Shown piece after piece: positions 6,996 to 15,402 of a stretch of DNA of 23,296 bases. The position numbers and the translations under genes were made by a program. Numbering within the stretch: the stretch's first letter is position 1; every line of letters starts with the position of its first letter. The notes under the pieces were generated by a model, which saw only the letters and a program-made list of their open reading frames with translations, was not told the DNA's origin and searched no databases. Location: positions 1 through 23,296 of the forward strand of contig JBLYYQ010000124.1 of NCBI GenBank assembly GCA_048550035.1, written 5' to 3'. This DNA comes from JBLYYQ01 sp048550035. Its GTDB lineage: Bacteria; Nitrospinota_A; UBA7883; JBLYYQ01.

Positions 6996-7214
6996 ATATT
7001 ACCCCTATCCATCTTAGTATGGATCACCTTCTACATCAAATGTCCATCCAATAATACCACACGCCTGATAACCTACTCTACGCTATCCGCTACTACAATA
7101 CAGAATATACTCTAAATTTTACGATAAAATTCACATACTATCATATAAATCGTCTATAGGAATAAAATCAGAATCTAGAATTAACTATTCGATGCGCTCA
7201 CATTATAGCTGATA

Positions 7215-8888
7215 TCAATTTGTGAGTGGCATCTTTACAATAAACTCTGTACCAGAGTTCTTTTGAGCGCTAAGCTCAATGGTGCCATTATGAGCCTCAA
7301 CTATCTTTTTTGAAGTCGCAAGACCTAATCCAGTACCACCTTGCTTAGTCGTGAAAAATGGATCAAAAATCATATCAGAAACATTAGAGTCTATACCACT
7401 GCCATCGTCACTAAAGAGTAGCTCCATATAGTTCTTATCACTAGTTAAACGGCTACTAATTCTTAAAATTCTTCCTCCTTCTAATGCTTCGACTCCATTT
7501 TTTATTACATTCCATAACACCTGCTGGAACTGATCTTTATCTAACTCACAGACTATCTGTTCATCATAATCTTCCTCAATTATGATATCCTCTTTGTAAG
7601 TTGGGTTCGACTTTACTAAACTGACTGTCTCTTTTAACAAAGTTGCTATATTTAACTTTTCTAGCTTAAGAGTAATAGGCTTTGGTAGATCTAGGAAGCT
7701 TGTTGCAATCTTGTCCAAACGGTCAACCTCACGCTCAATAATGCCAAGTAGCCGATTTATCTTTGGATCAGCTTGCACTTTTACCATATTATTAATAACC
7801 TGAATTGAACCTGAAATAGAACCTAGCGGATTTCGTATCTCATGTGCTACTCCAGATGCTAGCTTACCTAACATAGCAAATCTTAAATCCTCTCTTAACT
7901 TTTGCTCTAATAACCTGCTCGCCGTTAAGTCATTAAAAACTACTATTGCAGCAAGATTATTATCGCTAGATAAATAACTACTCAAATTTATACTTAAAAA
8001 TTTATTATCACCATTAACAGATTTATACTGTATCTCTACATTTCGATTGTACGGGATTGATTCAGCACTACTTAAAAGATCATTCAGCAGAGCAAGAAAT
8101 GATTCATCCTTAAATATTAGCTCAATAGGAGTATCTACCATCGCATGAGAATCTATCCCCAGTATGCTTGTTGTCGCAGGGTTCACTGCAAATATAATCC
8201 CTGATTGATCAACTGCAATCAAGCCAGAACCCATCGATTCTAGGACATTCTTGTTAAACGATTGTAGATTTTTGAGATTCACACTCGTCTGAAGGTAAAG
8301 CTTGTCACTTGATTTTAGCAGACTTGAAAAGTAGCTTGCAAGATAGGCCACTAGCGCCATTATTGCTATATAAACAGTGAGTGCCAATTGCACCTCTCTT
8401 AAGTTAGGCATTGAGGCAGTTGCATAGAATACATTTGGTGGATCAATGATCTGGGCATACTCTAGCCAGATCATTAAACTCAATATGAACCCACAAGAAG
8501 CTGCTATAGCGTATGTGGCAATTGATGTCAAAAAGATACTTGTCGATATTATTGTTAATAAATAAAGATATGAAAATGGACTTGAGATACCACCTGAATA
8601 ATAGATAGCTACTGTAATTAAGATCGTATCAATAATCAGCTGCAGGATTGTAAAACGTTGTAAGTCCTTAATGTATGGGAGTGCAGCTGTATATATTATG
8701 GTCAAAAAATACCCAGCGACAACTGGGATAAAGCTAAAAACTATCTCTAAGTTTTTTGCATCTTGCTGCTGGAAATAGACTGCTATAAATAGATAAATTG
8801 ATAGGACAACTAACCGTCCTGCAATGAGGACTGTTAGTCGTTTATGGAGTAAGCTACTTTCAATATCAATTCTCTTTTTGCCATTCAT
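7215..8888 (-). CDS. pilS: PilS-type sensor histidine kinase
   Basis: This is a membrane sensor kinase of the NtrB/PilS class, which in known systems phosphorylates PilR to drive sigma-54 pilin transcription. The 557 residues contain about six membrane spans (residues ~18-190), a PAS domain (~205-320), a HisKA dimerisation helix with phospho-acceptor His349 in GVAHEIRNP, and an ATPase domain with N box NVIKNGVEAL, DDGSGI, FDPFFTTKQGG and TGLGLA. It is the last gene of the pil cluster. No pilR follows; tyrS comes next. The ATG has no close Shine-Dalgarno; the nearest candidate, CGGGA, is part of a hairpin arm 11 nt upstream. Assignment as PilS rather than another NtrB-like kinase rests on membrane topology and neighbours. 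Confidence 0.85.
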   Translation of the reverse strand: MNGKKRIDIESSLLHKRLTVLIAGRLVVLSIYLFIAVYFQQQDAKNLEIVFSFIPVVAGYFLTIIYTAALPYIKDLQRFTILQLIIDTILITVAIYYSGGISSPFSYLYLLTIISTSIFLTSIATYAIAASCGFILSLMIWLEYAQIIDPPNVFYATASMPNLREVQLALTVYIAIMALVAYLASYFSSLLKSSDKLYLQTSVNLKNLQSFNKNVLESMGSGLIAVDQSGIIFAVNPATTSILGIDSHAMVDTPIELIFKDESFLALLNDLLSSAESIPYNRNVEIQYKSVNGDNKFLSINLSSYLSSDNNLAAIVVFNDLTASRLLEQKLREDLRFAMLGKLASGVAHEIRNPLGSISGSIQVINNMVKVQADPKINRLLGIIEREVDRLDKIATSFLDLPKPITLKLEKLNIATLLKETVSLVKSNPTYKEDIIIEEDYDEQIVCELDKDQFQQVLWNVIKNGVEALEGGRILRISSRLTSDKNYMELLFSDDGSGIDSNVSDMIFDPFFTTKQGGTGLGLATSKKIVEAHNGTIELSAQKNSGTEFIVKMPLTN

Positions 8889-8899
8889 TCAATAATAAA

Positions 8900-8930
8900 T
8901 CCCGACTATATTTTAACATATAAGTCGGGA
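8900..8930 (-). terminator. GC-rich hairpin between pilC and pilS (terminator or translational control)
   Basis: TCCCGACT (8900-8907) and AGTCGGGA (8923-8930) are an 8-bp perfect inverted repeat with a 15-nt loop. On the minus strand it is followed by the T-rich but interrupted tail TTTATTATT and then the pilS ATG. It may partly terminate transcription after pilC, or mask the only GGGA that could serve pilS as a ribosome site. Confidence 0.5.
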
Positions 8931-8948
8931 ATGAAGTAAAATTTAGAA

Positions 8949-10139
8949 TTAGATCGCGTCGCCCATCTTAAATATTGGCATGTACATAGCAATTACGATA
9001 AATCCGACTACCACACCAAGAAAAACCATTAATAGTGGCTCTAGCATTGAAGTTAGTCCTGCAACTGCAGTATCGACTTCTTCATCATAAAAGTCAGCTA
9101 TTTTTTCCATCATCGTATCTAGCGCTCCAGTCTGCTCGCCAACTTCAATCATCTGTATAACCATCATCGGAAAGACACCCTGCTCCCGTAATGGCTCGGC
9201 AAGGCCTTTACCCTGTTTGATATCTGCAATAACCTCTACAACTGCATACTCTATTACTTTGTTACCGGCTGTCCTCGCAGTAATATTGAGTCCATCTATG
9301 ATAGGAACACCTGAGGCTGTTAACGTTCCCATGGTCCTTGTAAATTTAGCTACTGCAACTTTCTTTAGTAGAGGACCGATAACAGGTGCCGTAAATAGCA
9401 ATCGATCGGTAACATACATCCCTTTTTCTGTCTTACGCGCATATTTAATACCAAAAATAAGACCTACTGGAATAGCAAGAATTAAATACCAAAAAGTAAC
9501 AAATACATTTGATATATTTAATGCAAGCTGGGTTACTGCTGGTAATTCTGAACCAAAATCTTGAAAGATGCCTGCAAATGTTGGAATAACAAATATCATA
9601 AGAAATGAGACTACAGTAACTGCTACTAAAACAATGATGGCAGGATAGATCATTGCTGATTTAACTTTTGCTTTGAGTGCCAATGCTTTTTCATTATATT
9701 CGGCAAGCTTACGCATAATTGTATCTAGAATACCACCTACTTCACCAGCTTCTACCATGTTGGTATAAAGATGATCAAATATTTTCGGATGTTTTCTTAA
9801 CGAATCGGCAAATGTTTCACCTGTTTCTACCCGTTTACGTATATCGTTTAATGCTTTAGCGAAACTTTTATTCTCAGATGATTCTGCCAATATATTAAGG
9901 CATTGCACCAGTGGTAATCCAGATGCGATCATCGTAGCAAACTGTCTTGTAAATATAGAGATATCTTTTGCAGTCGGACCACCTCCAAACAGTGATACCC
10001 CTTGAGATGCCTTTTTGATCGTTTTAACATGAATCTTTTGACGACGTAATATAGCGGTAGCAGTCTCAACATCATCAGCCTCAATGACCCCACTTTTAAC
10101 TCCAAGTTTAGTTTCGTATGTATACTTAAAATCTGGCAT
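8949..10139 (-). CDS. pilC: Type IV pilus inner-membrane platform protein PilC
   Basis: PilC is the polytopic inner-membrane platform on which the assembly and retraction ATPases act (GspF/PilC family). The ~396-residue length is typical. It has an N-terminal cytoplasmic head (FKYTYETKLGVKSGVIEAD), two repeated T2SSF domains (residues ~70-190 and ~270-390; TRQFATMIASGLPLVQCL and TRTMGTLTASGVPIIDGL are the matching segments), and three membrane spans (~165-190, ~215-240, ~365-390). A longer TTG start at 10142 is possible, but the ATG at 10139 is 7 nt from a strong AAAGGAG and is preferred. It follows the zinc-ribbon gene by 40 nt and precedes pilS by 60 nt. Confidence 0.92.
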   Translation of the reverse strand: MPDFKYTYETKLGVKSGVIEADDVETATAILRRQKIHVKTIKKASQGVSLFGGGPTAKDISIFTRQFATMIASGLPLVQCLNILAESSENKSFAKALNDIRKRVETGETFADSLRKHPKIFDHLYTNMVEAGEVGGILDTIMRKLAEYNEKALALKAKVKSAMIYPAIIVLVAVTVVSFLMIFVIPTFAGIFQDFGSELPAVTQLALNISNVFVTFWYLILAIPVGLIFGIKYARKTEKGMYVTDRLLFTAPVIGPLLKKVAVAKFTRTMGTLTASGVPIIDGLNITARTAGNKVIEYAVVEVIADIKQGKGLAEPLREQGVFPMMVIQMIEVGEQTGALDTMMEKIADFYDEEVDTAVAGLTSMLEPLLMVFLGVVVGFIVIAMYMPIFKMGDAI

Positions 10140-10179
10140 CAAAAAACTCCTTTATCAAATTACTACTCTTAACTGACTG

Positions 10180-10851
10180 TTATGTTCCGTAGCTATATTG
10201 CTCTAATGCTTGTTTTAATGGTTTATAAAATAGTTCATCACTCTTCATTGCTTTTGTGACAACCTCTTCTGCATTGTTAATATCTCCTTCGTTAATAATT
10301 ATATTAACGCTATTACTAAATGCCGTCAAGCTCGCTACTGTTTCAATCTCTCTACTAATCATTACCACGAAGATATCACGCCTAATATCCATGGTCAGCC
10401 CAGAAAGATAAAGTAAAAACTTGTTAGATTCTACCTTTTTTGAGTCAAAAAGCTCGTTGATAAATATTAGTTTCCACCGAGCCAGCTCTAACTTTTTAAT
10501 TGCATCGGCAGAATTTGAAACCGCAAGTGGTTTATAGCCTAAGCTAACAGCTATTCCCTCTAATACTTGAGATGTTGATCCAGCAGAAGCAATCATTGCA
10601 AGCTCAGAATCCAATGCGAAATTGCTTAAGCTTAGATCAGGCGAAATATTCATTTTAGAGGTTACAATTGATGAAGTTGTCAACGGAGTTGCTACCTCTA
10701 ATCGCTCTGTCTGCTTAGTCTCATTGAGATTGACTGACATTCTGTTATGACAACTAGGACAGTTTATTGTAAACGACTTTTTCCCTGCAGGTAATTTGCT
10801 ATCGGAAATTGATAATAATTTTTTACACGAATCGCAGGTTACTTTTATCAT
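10180..10851 (-). CDS. Zinc-ribbon protein with degenerate receiver-like domain, in pil operon
   Basis: This 223-residue protein begins with a small zinc ribbon, CDSC (Cys6, Cys9) and CPSC (Cys31, Cys34), of the MJ0042-like type common in deltaproteobacterial regulators. A Ser/Thr-rich linker (~42-80) follows, then a domain of ~130 residues with the alternating pattern of a CheY-like receiver. The beta-3 strand reads WKLIFINELF, so the usual phospho-accepting Asp is Asn/Glu. The strand VNIIINEGD lacks the usual conserved Lys. It therefore looks like a pseudo-receiver that cannot be phosphorylated normally. It sits 13 nt after pilT and 40 nt before pilC in the same direction, suggesting a role in pilus assembly or twitching control. 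The receiver assignment is inference from pattern. Confidence 0.6.
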   Translation of the reverse strand: MIKVTCDSCKKLLSISDSKLPAGKKSFTINCPSCHNRMSVNLNETKQTERLEVATPLTTSSIVTSKMNISPDLSLSNFALDSELAMIASAGSTSQVLEGIAVSLGYKPLAVSNSADAIKKLELARWKLIFINELFDSKKVESNKFLLYLSGLTMDIRRDIFVVMISREIETVASLTAFSNSVNIIINEGDINNAEEVVTKAMKSDELFYKPLKQALEQYSYGT

Positions 10852-10864
10852 ATATCAACCTAAA

Positions 10865-12034
10865 TTATAGTTTTTTTGCATAGTCATCATCAATGCTAAG
10901 GTCATCAATGTCAGATGTTCTCTCGCCACGCTTAGCTTTCGATGAATCAATACCTCGTTGTACAATTGGTTTGCGTGATGCATAATTAACTGCAGTCTCT
11001 TCCGAGATTAGTTTTTTCTCATAGAGATCAATAATTGCGTGGTCAAATGTTCTCCATCCATATGCAAGTGAGTCAGTAATAAGCTCGTAAAATGAAGCCT
11101 TCCCCTCTTGAGCACCTTGCTGGACGAGCTCCTTCGTTCTCAAATTAGAACCCATTATTTCCAATGCGGCAACTCTTCCACCACCCTCCTTTGGGAGTAA
11201 TCGTTGCGAAACAACCCACCTCAGTGACTCAGAAAGCCTCGTTCGTATTAGTTTTTCTTCTTCAAGGTCAAACATACCGATCACACGGTTGATAGTTTGC
11301 CCTGCATCTACCGTATGTAGCGTACTCAATACTAAATGCCCGGTTTCAGCAGCTGTTAGACCTATTTCCATTGTTTCACGGTCGCGCATCTCCCCTACTA
11401 AGATAACTTTTGGAGCCTGCCTCAACGCGGCTCGCAACCCTGTTGAGAATGAGTCAAAATCGCGACCAAGTTCGCGTTGGTTAAAGGTTGCTTGTTTATG
11501 CTTATGTAGGAATTCAACTGGATCTTCTAATGTTATAACATGAACTGATTTATTCTTATTTATCAATTCTAAGACTGCTGCTAATGTTGTCGACTTACCA
11601 GAGCCAGTTGCACCAGTCACAAGAATTAATCCATTATGTTCTTCTGCAAGCTTGTTCATTATCTTTGGCAGATCCAAATCTTTAACTGTTGGTACCGTCG
11701 TTGACAATTGACGTAGTACTAACGAAAATCTATTCTGCTGTGAAAATATATTAACCCTGAATCTGACTTTGTCGCCTATATAATGCGATGTATCAGCAGA
11801 ACCGGTATCAACTAATGATTTCATCAACCTAGGGTCACCTTTGAGTAAATTAAGTGCCATAAGCTCTGTCTGATAGGGGGTTAGTACTTTTGGGCCAGAG
11901 TTGAAATGGACAGATTTAAGCAATCCTGATGCTTCAACCTGTATAGGTTTTCCAGCTGTTAAATTTATATCAGATACATTTGCATTAGAATTTAATGCTG
12001 TCTCCAATATATGGTTTAGTTCGTTTTCTCGCAT
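10865..12034 (-). CDS. pilT: Type IV pilus retraction ATPase PilT
   Basis: PilT powers pilus retraction. The 389-residue protein has the N-terminal PAS-like part (SDINLTAGKP near 21-30) and the secretion-ATPase core: Walker A GATGSGKST (141-149), Asp box ITLEDPVEF (~167-175), Walker B VILVGEMRD (210-218, Glu215) and His box TGHLVLSTLHT (231-241). The usual C-terminal AIRNLIRE motif is replaced by a divergent segment (TKELVQQGAQEGKASFYELI), so a PilT/PilU-like variant is possible. The charged tail (residues ~365-389) is acidic and Lys-rich. The ATG has only AT-rich sequence upstream and no clear Shine-Dalgarno. It is the first gene of the pilT-X-pilC-pilS set; the 127-bp gap from dcd probably contains its promoter. 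Confidence 0.92.
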   Translation of the reverse strand: MRENELNHILETALNSNANVSDINLTAGKPIQVEASGLLKSVHFNSGPKVLTPYQTELMALNLLKGDPRLMKSLVDTGSADTSHYIGDKVRFRVNIFSQQNRFSLVLRQLSTTVPTVKDLDLPKIMNKLAEEHNGLILVTGATGSGKSTTLAAVLELINKNKSVHVITLEDPVEFLHKHKQATFNQRELGRDFDSFSTGLRAALRQAPKVILVGEMRDRETMEIGLTAAETGHLVLSTLHTVDAGQTINRVIGMFDLEEEKLIRTRLSESLRWVVSQRLLPKEGGGRVAALEIMGSNLRTKELVQQGAQEGKASFYELITDSLAYGWRTFDHAIIDLYEKKLISEETAVNYASRKPIVQRGIDSSKAKRGERTSDIDDLSIDDDYAKKL

Positions 12035-12161
12035 TTTTTTATATTATATATATAGTACTAAAATCATAAATTTTACACCAACTATCATTAAAAGTAAATA
12101 TTAATAAGGAACTCAACTATATAATCAAACCCTTAACATACTCAATGAGTCACTAAATAGA

Positions 12162-13379
12162 TTAATCACTAAAATGCTTTGAGAGTGTTAGTCCTTGGTT
12201 TTGATAATGGGAACCTATTGAGGATCCGTAACTAATTTCAGGAAGAGATAGCATATATTCATATTTCATTTTGAACAATACTTGCGAATCAAATATTATA
12301 AACGGAACATCATGCGGTCTGACTTCTAATACAGCTTTGGAACCTAAGATCTCACCATGTAGTCCATATCCGAATCCTGGATCAAAGAAGCCTGCGTAAT
12401 GAGTCCGAAGCTCACCTGAGCCTGATTCATACTCAACCATCTCTGCTGCATATTCAAGTGGAATTCTGATCTTCTCTTTACTTGCAAATATATAGAACTC
12501 TTCTGGTTCTAGGATAAGTTTCCTATCGTCTCTAGCATAGAGAGGTTCCCAAAAATCGTTTATTTTGTAGTGGCTAACCTTCTCAAGATCCAAAATTTGA
12601 CTATTTCGCTTTGATTTATAACCTACTATATCTTCGTTATTTGTATCGCCGTTTAAGCTGACTCTCATATAGAGTCCGTCCTCTGCAAAATATTTATCAT
12701 CAAGCGAGATAGGATTGTCGCCTTCATATAGTAATGAATGTTGATCATTTAACTTTTGAAGTCCTGTTTTCCCTATATAACGACTCATAGTTCTATCTGT
12801 TTTTATATCTATCTCATTTTTTTCACAATCTTTAAAAAGCCTTAGTTGATTAAGCTTTTGTCCAGCTTTTACTCTAACAGTGAACGATCTTGGGGCTACT
12901 TCAAGATATAATTTGCCTGAGTAACCTGGCACAATCTCCTCAAATCGAGATGAGTAATCAGTAATGACTCTTACAAAGATATCTAGTCGCCCGATAGAGC
13001 TTTTCGGGTTCGTTCGCCCGGAAAGGTTATCGGTAAGCCTCAACTCTTCTTGTAATGGTATAATGTAGATCGCACCTCGCTCTAATATTGCTCCGTCAGC
13101 AAGGGGAAGTTCATACATCTTAAGATCGTCAATCCCCTTTTGAACAGTTATGTTTTGCGGTAGAAATGAAGCTTGCAATCTATATGCTACAGCCCCGAGC
13201 GAAAGATCAATTGATGCTGGCTGTGATACTGTTGAACCTGCCGTTACCTCACTACCGATAGTTGCGTTACTACCTGCAGTAGCTGCATGACTATTGTTCG
13301 AAAGGTGACTATTGGGAGTTATAATAGTCCCGTTTAGGATCAGATTGCGTAAATCTTGTGCTGGTAAAACTTTATTCAT
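12162..13379 (-). CDS. dcd: dCTP deaminase, long two-domain form (PF06559 type)
   Basis: It deaminates dCTP to dUTP, feeding dTMP synthesis. At 405 residues it is much longer than E. coli Dcd (~190) and matches the 2'-deoxycytidine 5'-triphosphate deaminase family with two dUTPase-like units. Seen in order: LPAQDLRNLI (5-14), QPASIDLSLG (53-62), GRTNPKSSIGRLD (~118-130; the catalytic-type Ser/Arg region), ITDYSSRFEEIVPGYSGKLYLEV, LNQLRLF, then in the second half FYIFASKEKIRIP and HYAGFFDPGFGYG. Residues ~23-51 are an unusual Ser/Thr/Gly/Asn-rich insert with hexapeptide repeats. No Shine-Dalgarno is evident before the ATG. The gene is divergent from ilvB. Confidence 0.87.
   Translation of the reverse strand: MNKVLPAQDLRNLILNGTIITPNSHLSNNSHAATAGSNATIGSEVTAGSTVSQPASIDLSLGAVAYRLQASFLPQNITVQKGIDDLKMYELPLADGAILERGAIYIIPLQEELRLTDNLSGRTNPKSSIGRLDIFVRVITDYSSRFEEIVPGYSGKLYLEVAPRSFTVRVKAGQKLNQLRLFKDCEKNEIDIKTDRTMSRYIGKTGLQKLNDQHSLLYEGDNPISLDDKYFAEDGLYMRVSLNGDTNNEDIVGYKSKRNSQILDLEKVSHYKINDFWEPLYARDDRKLILEPEEFYIFASKEKIRIPLEYAAEMVEYESGSGELRTHYAGFFDPGFGYGLHGEILGSKAVLEVRPHDVPFIIFDSQVLFKMKYEYMLSLPEISYGSSIGSHYQNQGLTLSKHFSD
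13230..13283 (-). repeat. 18-bp degenerate tandem repeat inside dcd
   Basis: Three in-frame 18-bp units encode ATAGSN, ATIGSE and VTAGST (residues 33-50), followed by a weaker fourth, VSQPAS, that merges into the conserved QPASIDL motif. It looks like minisatellite expansion in the N-terminal loop. Confidence 0.65.
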
Positions 13380-13464
13380 TGTCGCTATTGTTAAACATTT
13401 CGAATCTTAATTGCAAGTGAAAGCTATAGTAAAAAGTGAATAAGTGATAAAATGTTGATTTAAT

Positions 13465-13492
13465 TTGACCATTAAATTGAAGAGTATATAAT
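13465..13492 (+). promoter_or_regulatory. Sigma-70-type promoter of the ilv operon
   Basis: TTGACC (13465-13470), a 16-bp spacer, and TATAAT (13487-13492). This is the best promoter match in the window. It implies a leader of about 75 nt before the ilvB ATG. I see no T-box or Ile/Val/Leu-rich leader peptide in that leader. Confidence 0.7.
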
Positions 13493-13574
13493 ACTGAGCT
13501 CTGAATAGTATATATCTAAATATATCTAAATTATTGCAGTGAAATAACTGATGAGAAAAGAAAGGTAGGACTAA

Positions 13575-15263
13575 ATGAAATGTATAGGTGCAAAAATTTT
13601 CGTAGAGTCACTAAAAAAAGCCGGAATTGATCTAATCTTTGGCTATCCTGGTGGCGTTGCGCTCCCTATCTATGATGAAATATTTAAAGATGGAAAAGTA
13701 AGACATATTTTGGTTCGTCATGAGCAAGGTGGAGTTCATGCAGCAGATGGATATGCAAGAGCGACTGGCAAAGTTGGTGTTGCATTAGTAACTTCAGGTC
13801 CTGGTGCAACGAATGCTGTAACAGGGATTGCAACTGCATATATGGATTCAATTCCGATAGTAGTATTTACAGGTCAGGTTCCAACTAAGTTGATCGGTAA
13901 CGACGCATTTCAAGAGGCAGATATTATTGGAATGACAAGACCATGTGTGAAACATAGCTTCTTAATTAAAGATACTAAAGAGATTGCTCAAACGATTGCA
14001 GAAGCGTTTCATATCGCATCAACTGGTCAACCAGGTCCAGTACTTGTAGATCTACCTAAAGATGTACTCACTGATTCTGCAGAGTTTAATTGGCCAGCCA
14101 ATGTAAAACTTCGCTCTTATAATCCAAGAACAGTGCCACATACAAAGATGGTCGATAAATTAGCTGATGCATTAGAAGAAGCATCTAAACCTCTTCTATA
14201 TGTAGGAGGTGGAATGATCAGTGCTGATGCCTCCAATGAGCTGCGTAAAATTGTGAAATTAATCAAAGCACCAGTAACAGAGACTTTAATGGGCTTAGGG
14301 TCAGTCCCTTCAAACGATCCATTTAGTCTTGGTATGCTTGGTATGCATGGCTCTTATCAATCTAATATGGCAGTCTCGCATTCAGATCTTTTAGTCTCAC
14401 TTGGGGCACGCTTTGATGATCGGGTTACTGGCAGACTAGATAAATTTGCACCCTACGCAAAAATAGCTCATATCGATATAGACCCAACTTCTATCTCTAA
14501 AAATGTTAAATGCGATATCCCATTAGTAGCAGATCTAAAAAATGCGCTAGCCAAGCTTTATACAGTTTTATCTAAACGGAAGGTCAATTGGGGTAAAAAA
14601 CATCAGGAGTGGCTTGCTACTATCCAAGATTGGAAAGCAAAGAACTCTCTTCAATATAAGACGAAGAAAAATGTAATTAAGCCACAATATGTGGTTGAGA
14701 TGATAAGCGAAGTAACGAAAGGTAAAGGGATCTATACGTCTGAAGTTGGACAAAATCAGATGTGGGCAGCTCAATATCTAAAGCTGAAAGATCCTAGAAC
14801 ATTCTTGACTTCAGGTGGACTTGGTACGATGGGGTATGGATTACCAGCAGCCATTGGAGCGCAGGCCGCTTTTCCTGATAAAGTAGTTATTGATATTGCA
14901 GGTGATGCATCGATTCAGATGAACATCCAAGAGCTTGCAACGGCAGTCCAGTATCGACTACCAGTTATAATTGCAATCTTAAACAATGGATTCTTAGGGA
15001 TGGTCAGGCAGTGGCAAGAGCTTTTCTATGATAAACGTTATTCTTATACTTGTAATGAATTTCAGCCAGATTTTGTCAAATTAGCAGAAGCGTATCAAGC
15101 GCTTGGTATCTTAGTAGAGAAGCCAACTGATGTAAAACCTGCACTAGAAAAAGCTATTAAAGAGCGGCGACCAACCATTATCGATTTTAGAGTCGAGCGT
15201 GAAGAGAATGTATATCCAATGGTCCCTGCAGGAGCAGGATTAACCGAGATGTTAATTGCTTAG
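13575..15263 (+). CDS. ilvB: Acetolactate synthase, large (catalytic) subunit
   Basis: The ThDP/FAD enzyme condenses two pyruvates, or pyruvate and 2-oxobutyrate, at the first common step of Val/Leu/Ile synthesis. The 562-residue length is normal. Catalytic Glu50 lies in VRHEQGGVHAADGYARATG. VTSGPGATN (~72-80) is typical of the N-terminal ThDP domain. The FAD-domain segment LGMLGMHG is at ~252-259. The ThDP/Mg2+ motif GDASIQMN (443-450) is followed by ELATAVQY and ends near NNGFLGMVRQWQELFY. GGTAGGA precedes the ATG. It is the first gene of the operon. The 139-nt gap to ilvH is long for cognate subunits and contains hairpins. Confidence 0.95.
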   Translation: MKCIGAKIFVESLKKAGIDLIFGYPGGVALPIYDEIFKDGKVRHILVRHEQGGVHAADGYARATGKVGVALVTSGPGATNAVTGIATAYMDSIPIVVFTGQVPTKLIGNDAFQEADIIGMTRPCVKHSFLIKDTKEIAQTIAEAFHIASTGQPGPVLVDLPKDVLTDSAEFNWPANVKLRSYNPRTVPHTKMVDKLADALEEASKPLLYVGGGMISADASNELRKIVKLIKAPVTETLMGLGSVPSNDPFSLGMLGMHGSYQSNMAVSHSDLLVSLGARFDDRVTGRLDKFAPYAKIAHIDIDPTSISKNVKCDIPLVADLKNALAKLYTVLSKRKVNWGKKHQEWLATIQDWKAKNSLQYKTKKNVIKPQYVVEMISEVTKGKGIYTSEVGQNQMWAAQYLKLKDPRTFLTSGGLGTMGYGLPAAIGAQAAFPDKVVIDIAGDASIQMNIQELATAVQYRLPVIIAILNNGFLGMVRQWQELFYDKRYSYTCNEFQPDFVKLAEAYQALGILVEKPTDVKPALEKAIKERRPTIIDFRVEREENVYPMVPAGAGLTEMLIA

Positions 15264-15297
15264 AAAAGTTAACTATTTTTAAGGTATCTAAGCTAAG

Positions 15298-15322
15298 TAC
15301 TCTCTTAAGTAGCAAGAGAGTA
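15298..15322 (+). promoter_or_regulatory. Perfect 9-bp hairpin in the ilvB-ilvH spacer
   Basis: TACTCTCTT (15298-15306) and AAGAGAGTA (15314-15322) flank a 7-nt loop. The downstream sequence GAAAACTGGGG is not a T-run, so it is not a normal terminator. An RNA-processing, stability or attenuation element is possible. Confidence 0.5.
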
Positions 15323-15331
15323 GAAAACTGG

Positions 15332-15351
15332 GGTGATTTAAAAAAATTACC
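15332..15351 (+). promoter_or_regulatory. Second hairpin in the ilvB-ilvH spacer
   Basis: GGTGATTT and AAATTACC pair over 8 bp (one G-U) around an AAAA loop, 10 nt after the first hairpin. Confidence 0.4.
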
Positions 15352-15356
15352 AATCA

Positions 15357-15385
15357 TTGACTATAAAGAAGTTTAACAATTTAAT
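15357..15385 (+). promoter_or_regulatory. Possible internal promoter before ilvH
   Basis: TTGACT (15357-15362), a 17-bp spacer and TTTAAT (15380-15385), each with one mismatch to consensus. Transcription would start only about 10 nt before the ilvH ATG, so the message would be nearly leaderless. Confidence 0.35.
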
Positions 15386-15402
15386 TTAGTGAGTAATACA
15401 AT

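Noticed and set aside
13493..13574. T-box or leader-peptide attenuator for ilvB
   Set aside because: The short leader has no T-box core, no run of Ile/Val/Leu codons and no terminator hairpin.
14568..14774. Minus-strand frame inside ilvB and similar frames inside mgtE, infC, pheS and pheT
   Set aside because: All lie wholly within strongly supported genes and show no family pattern.
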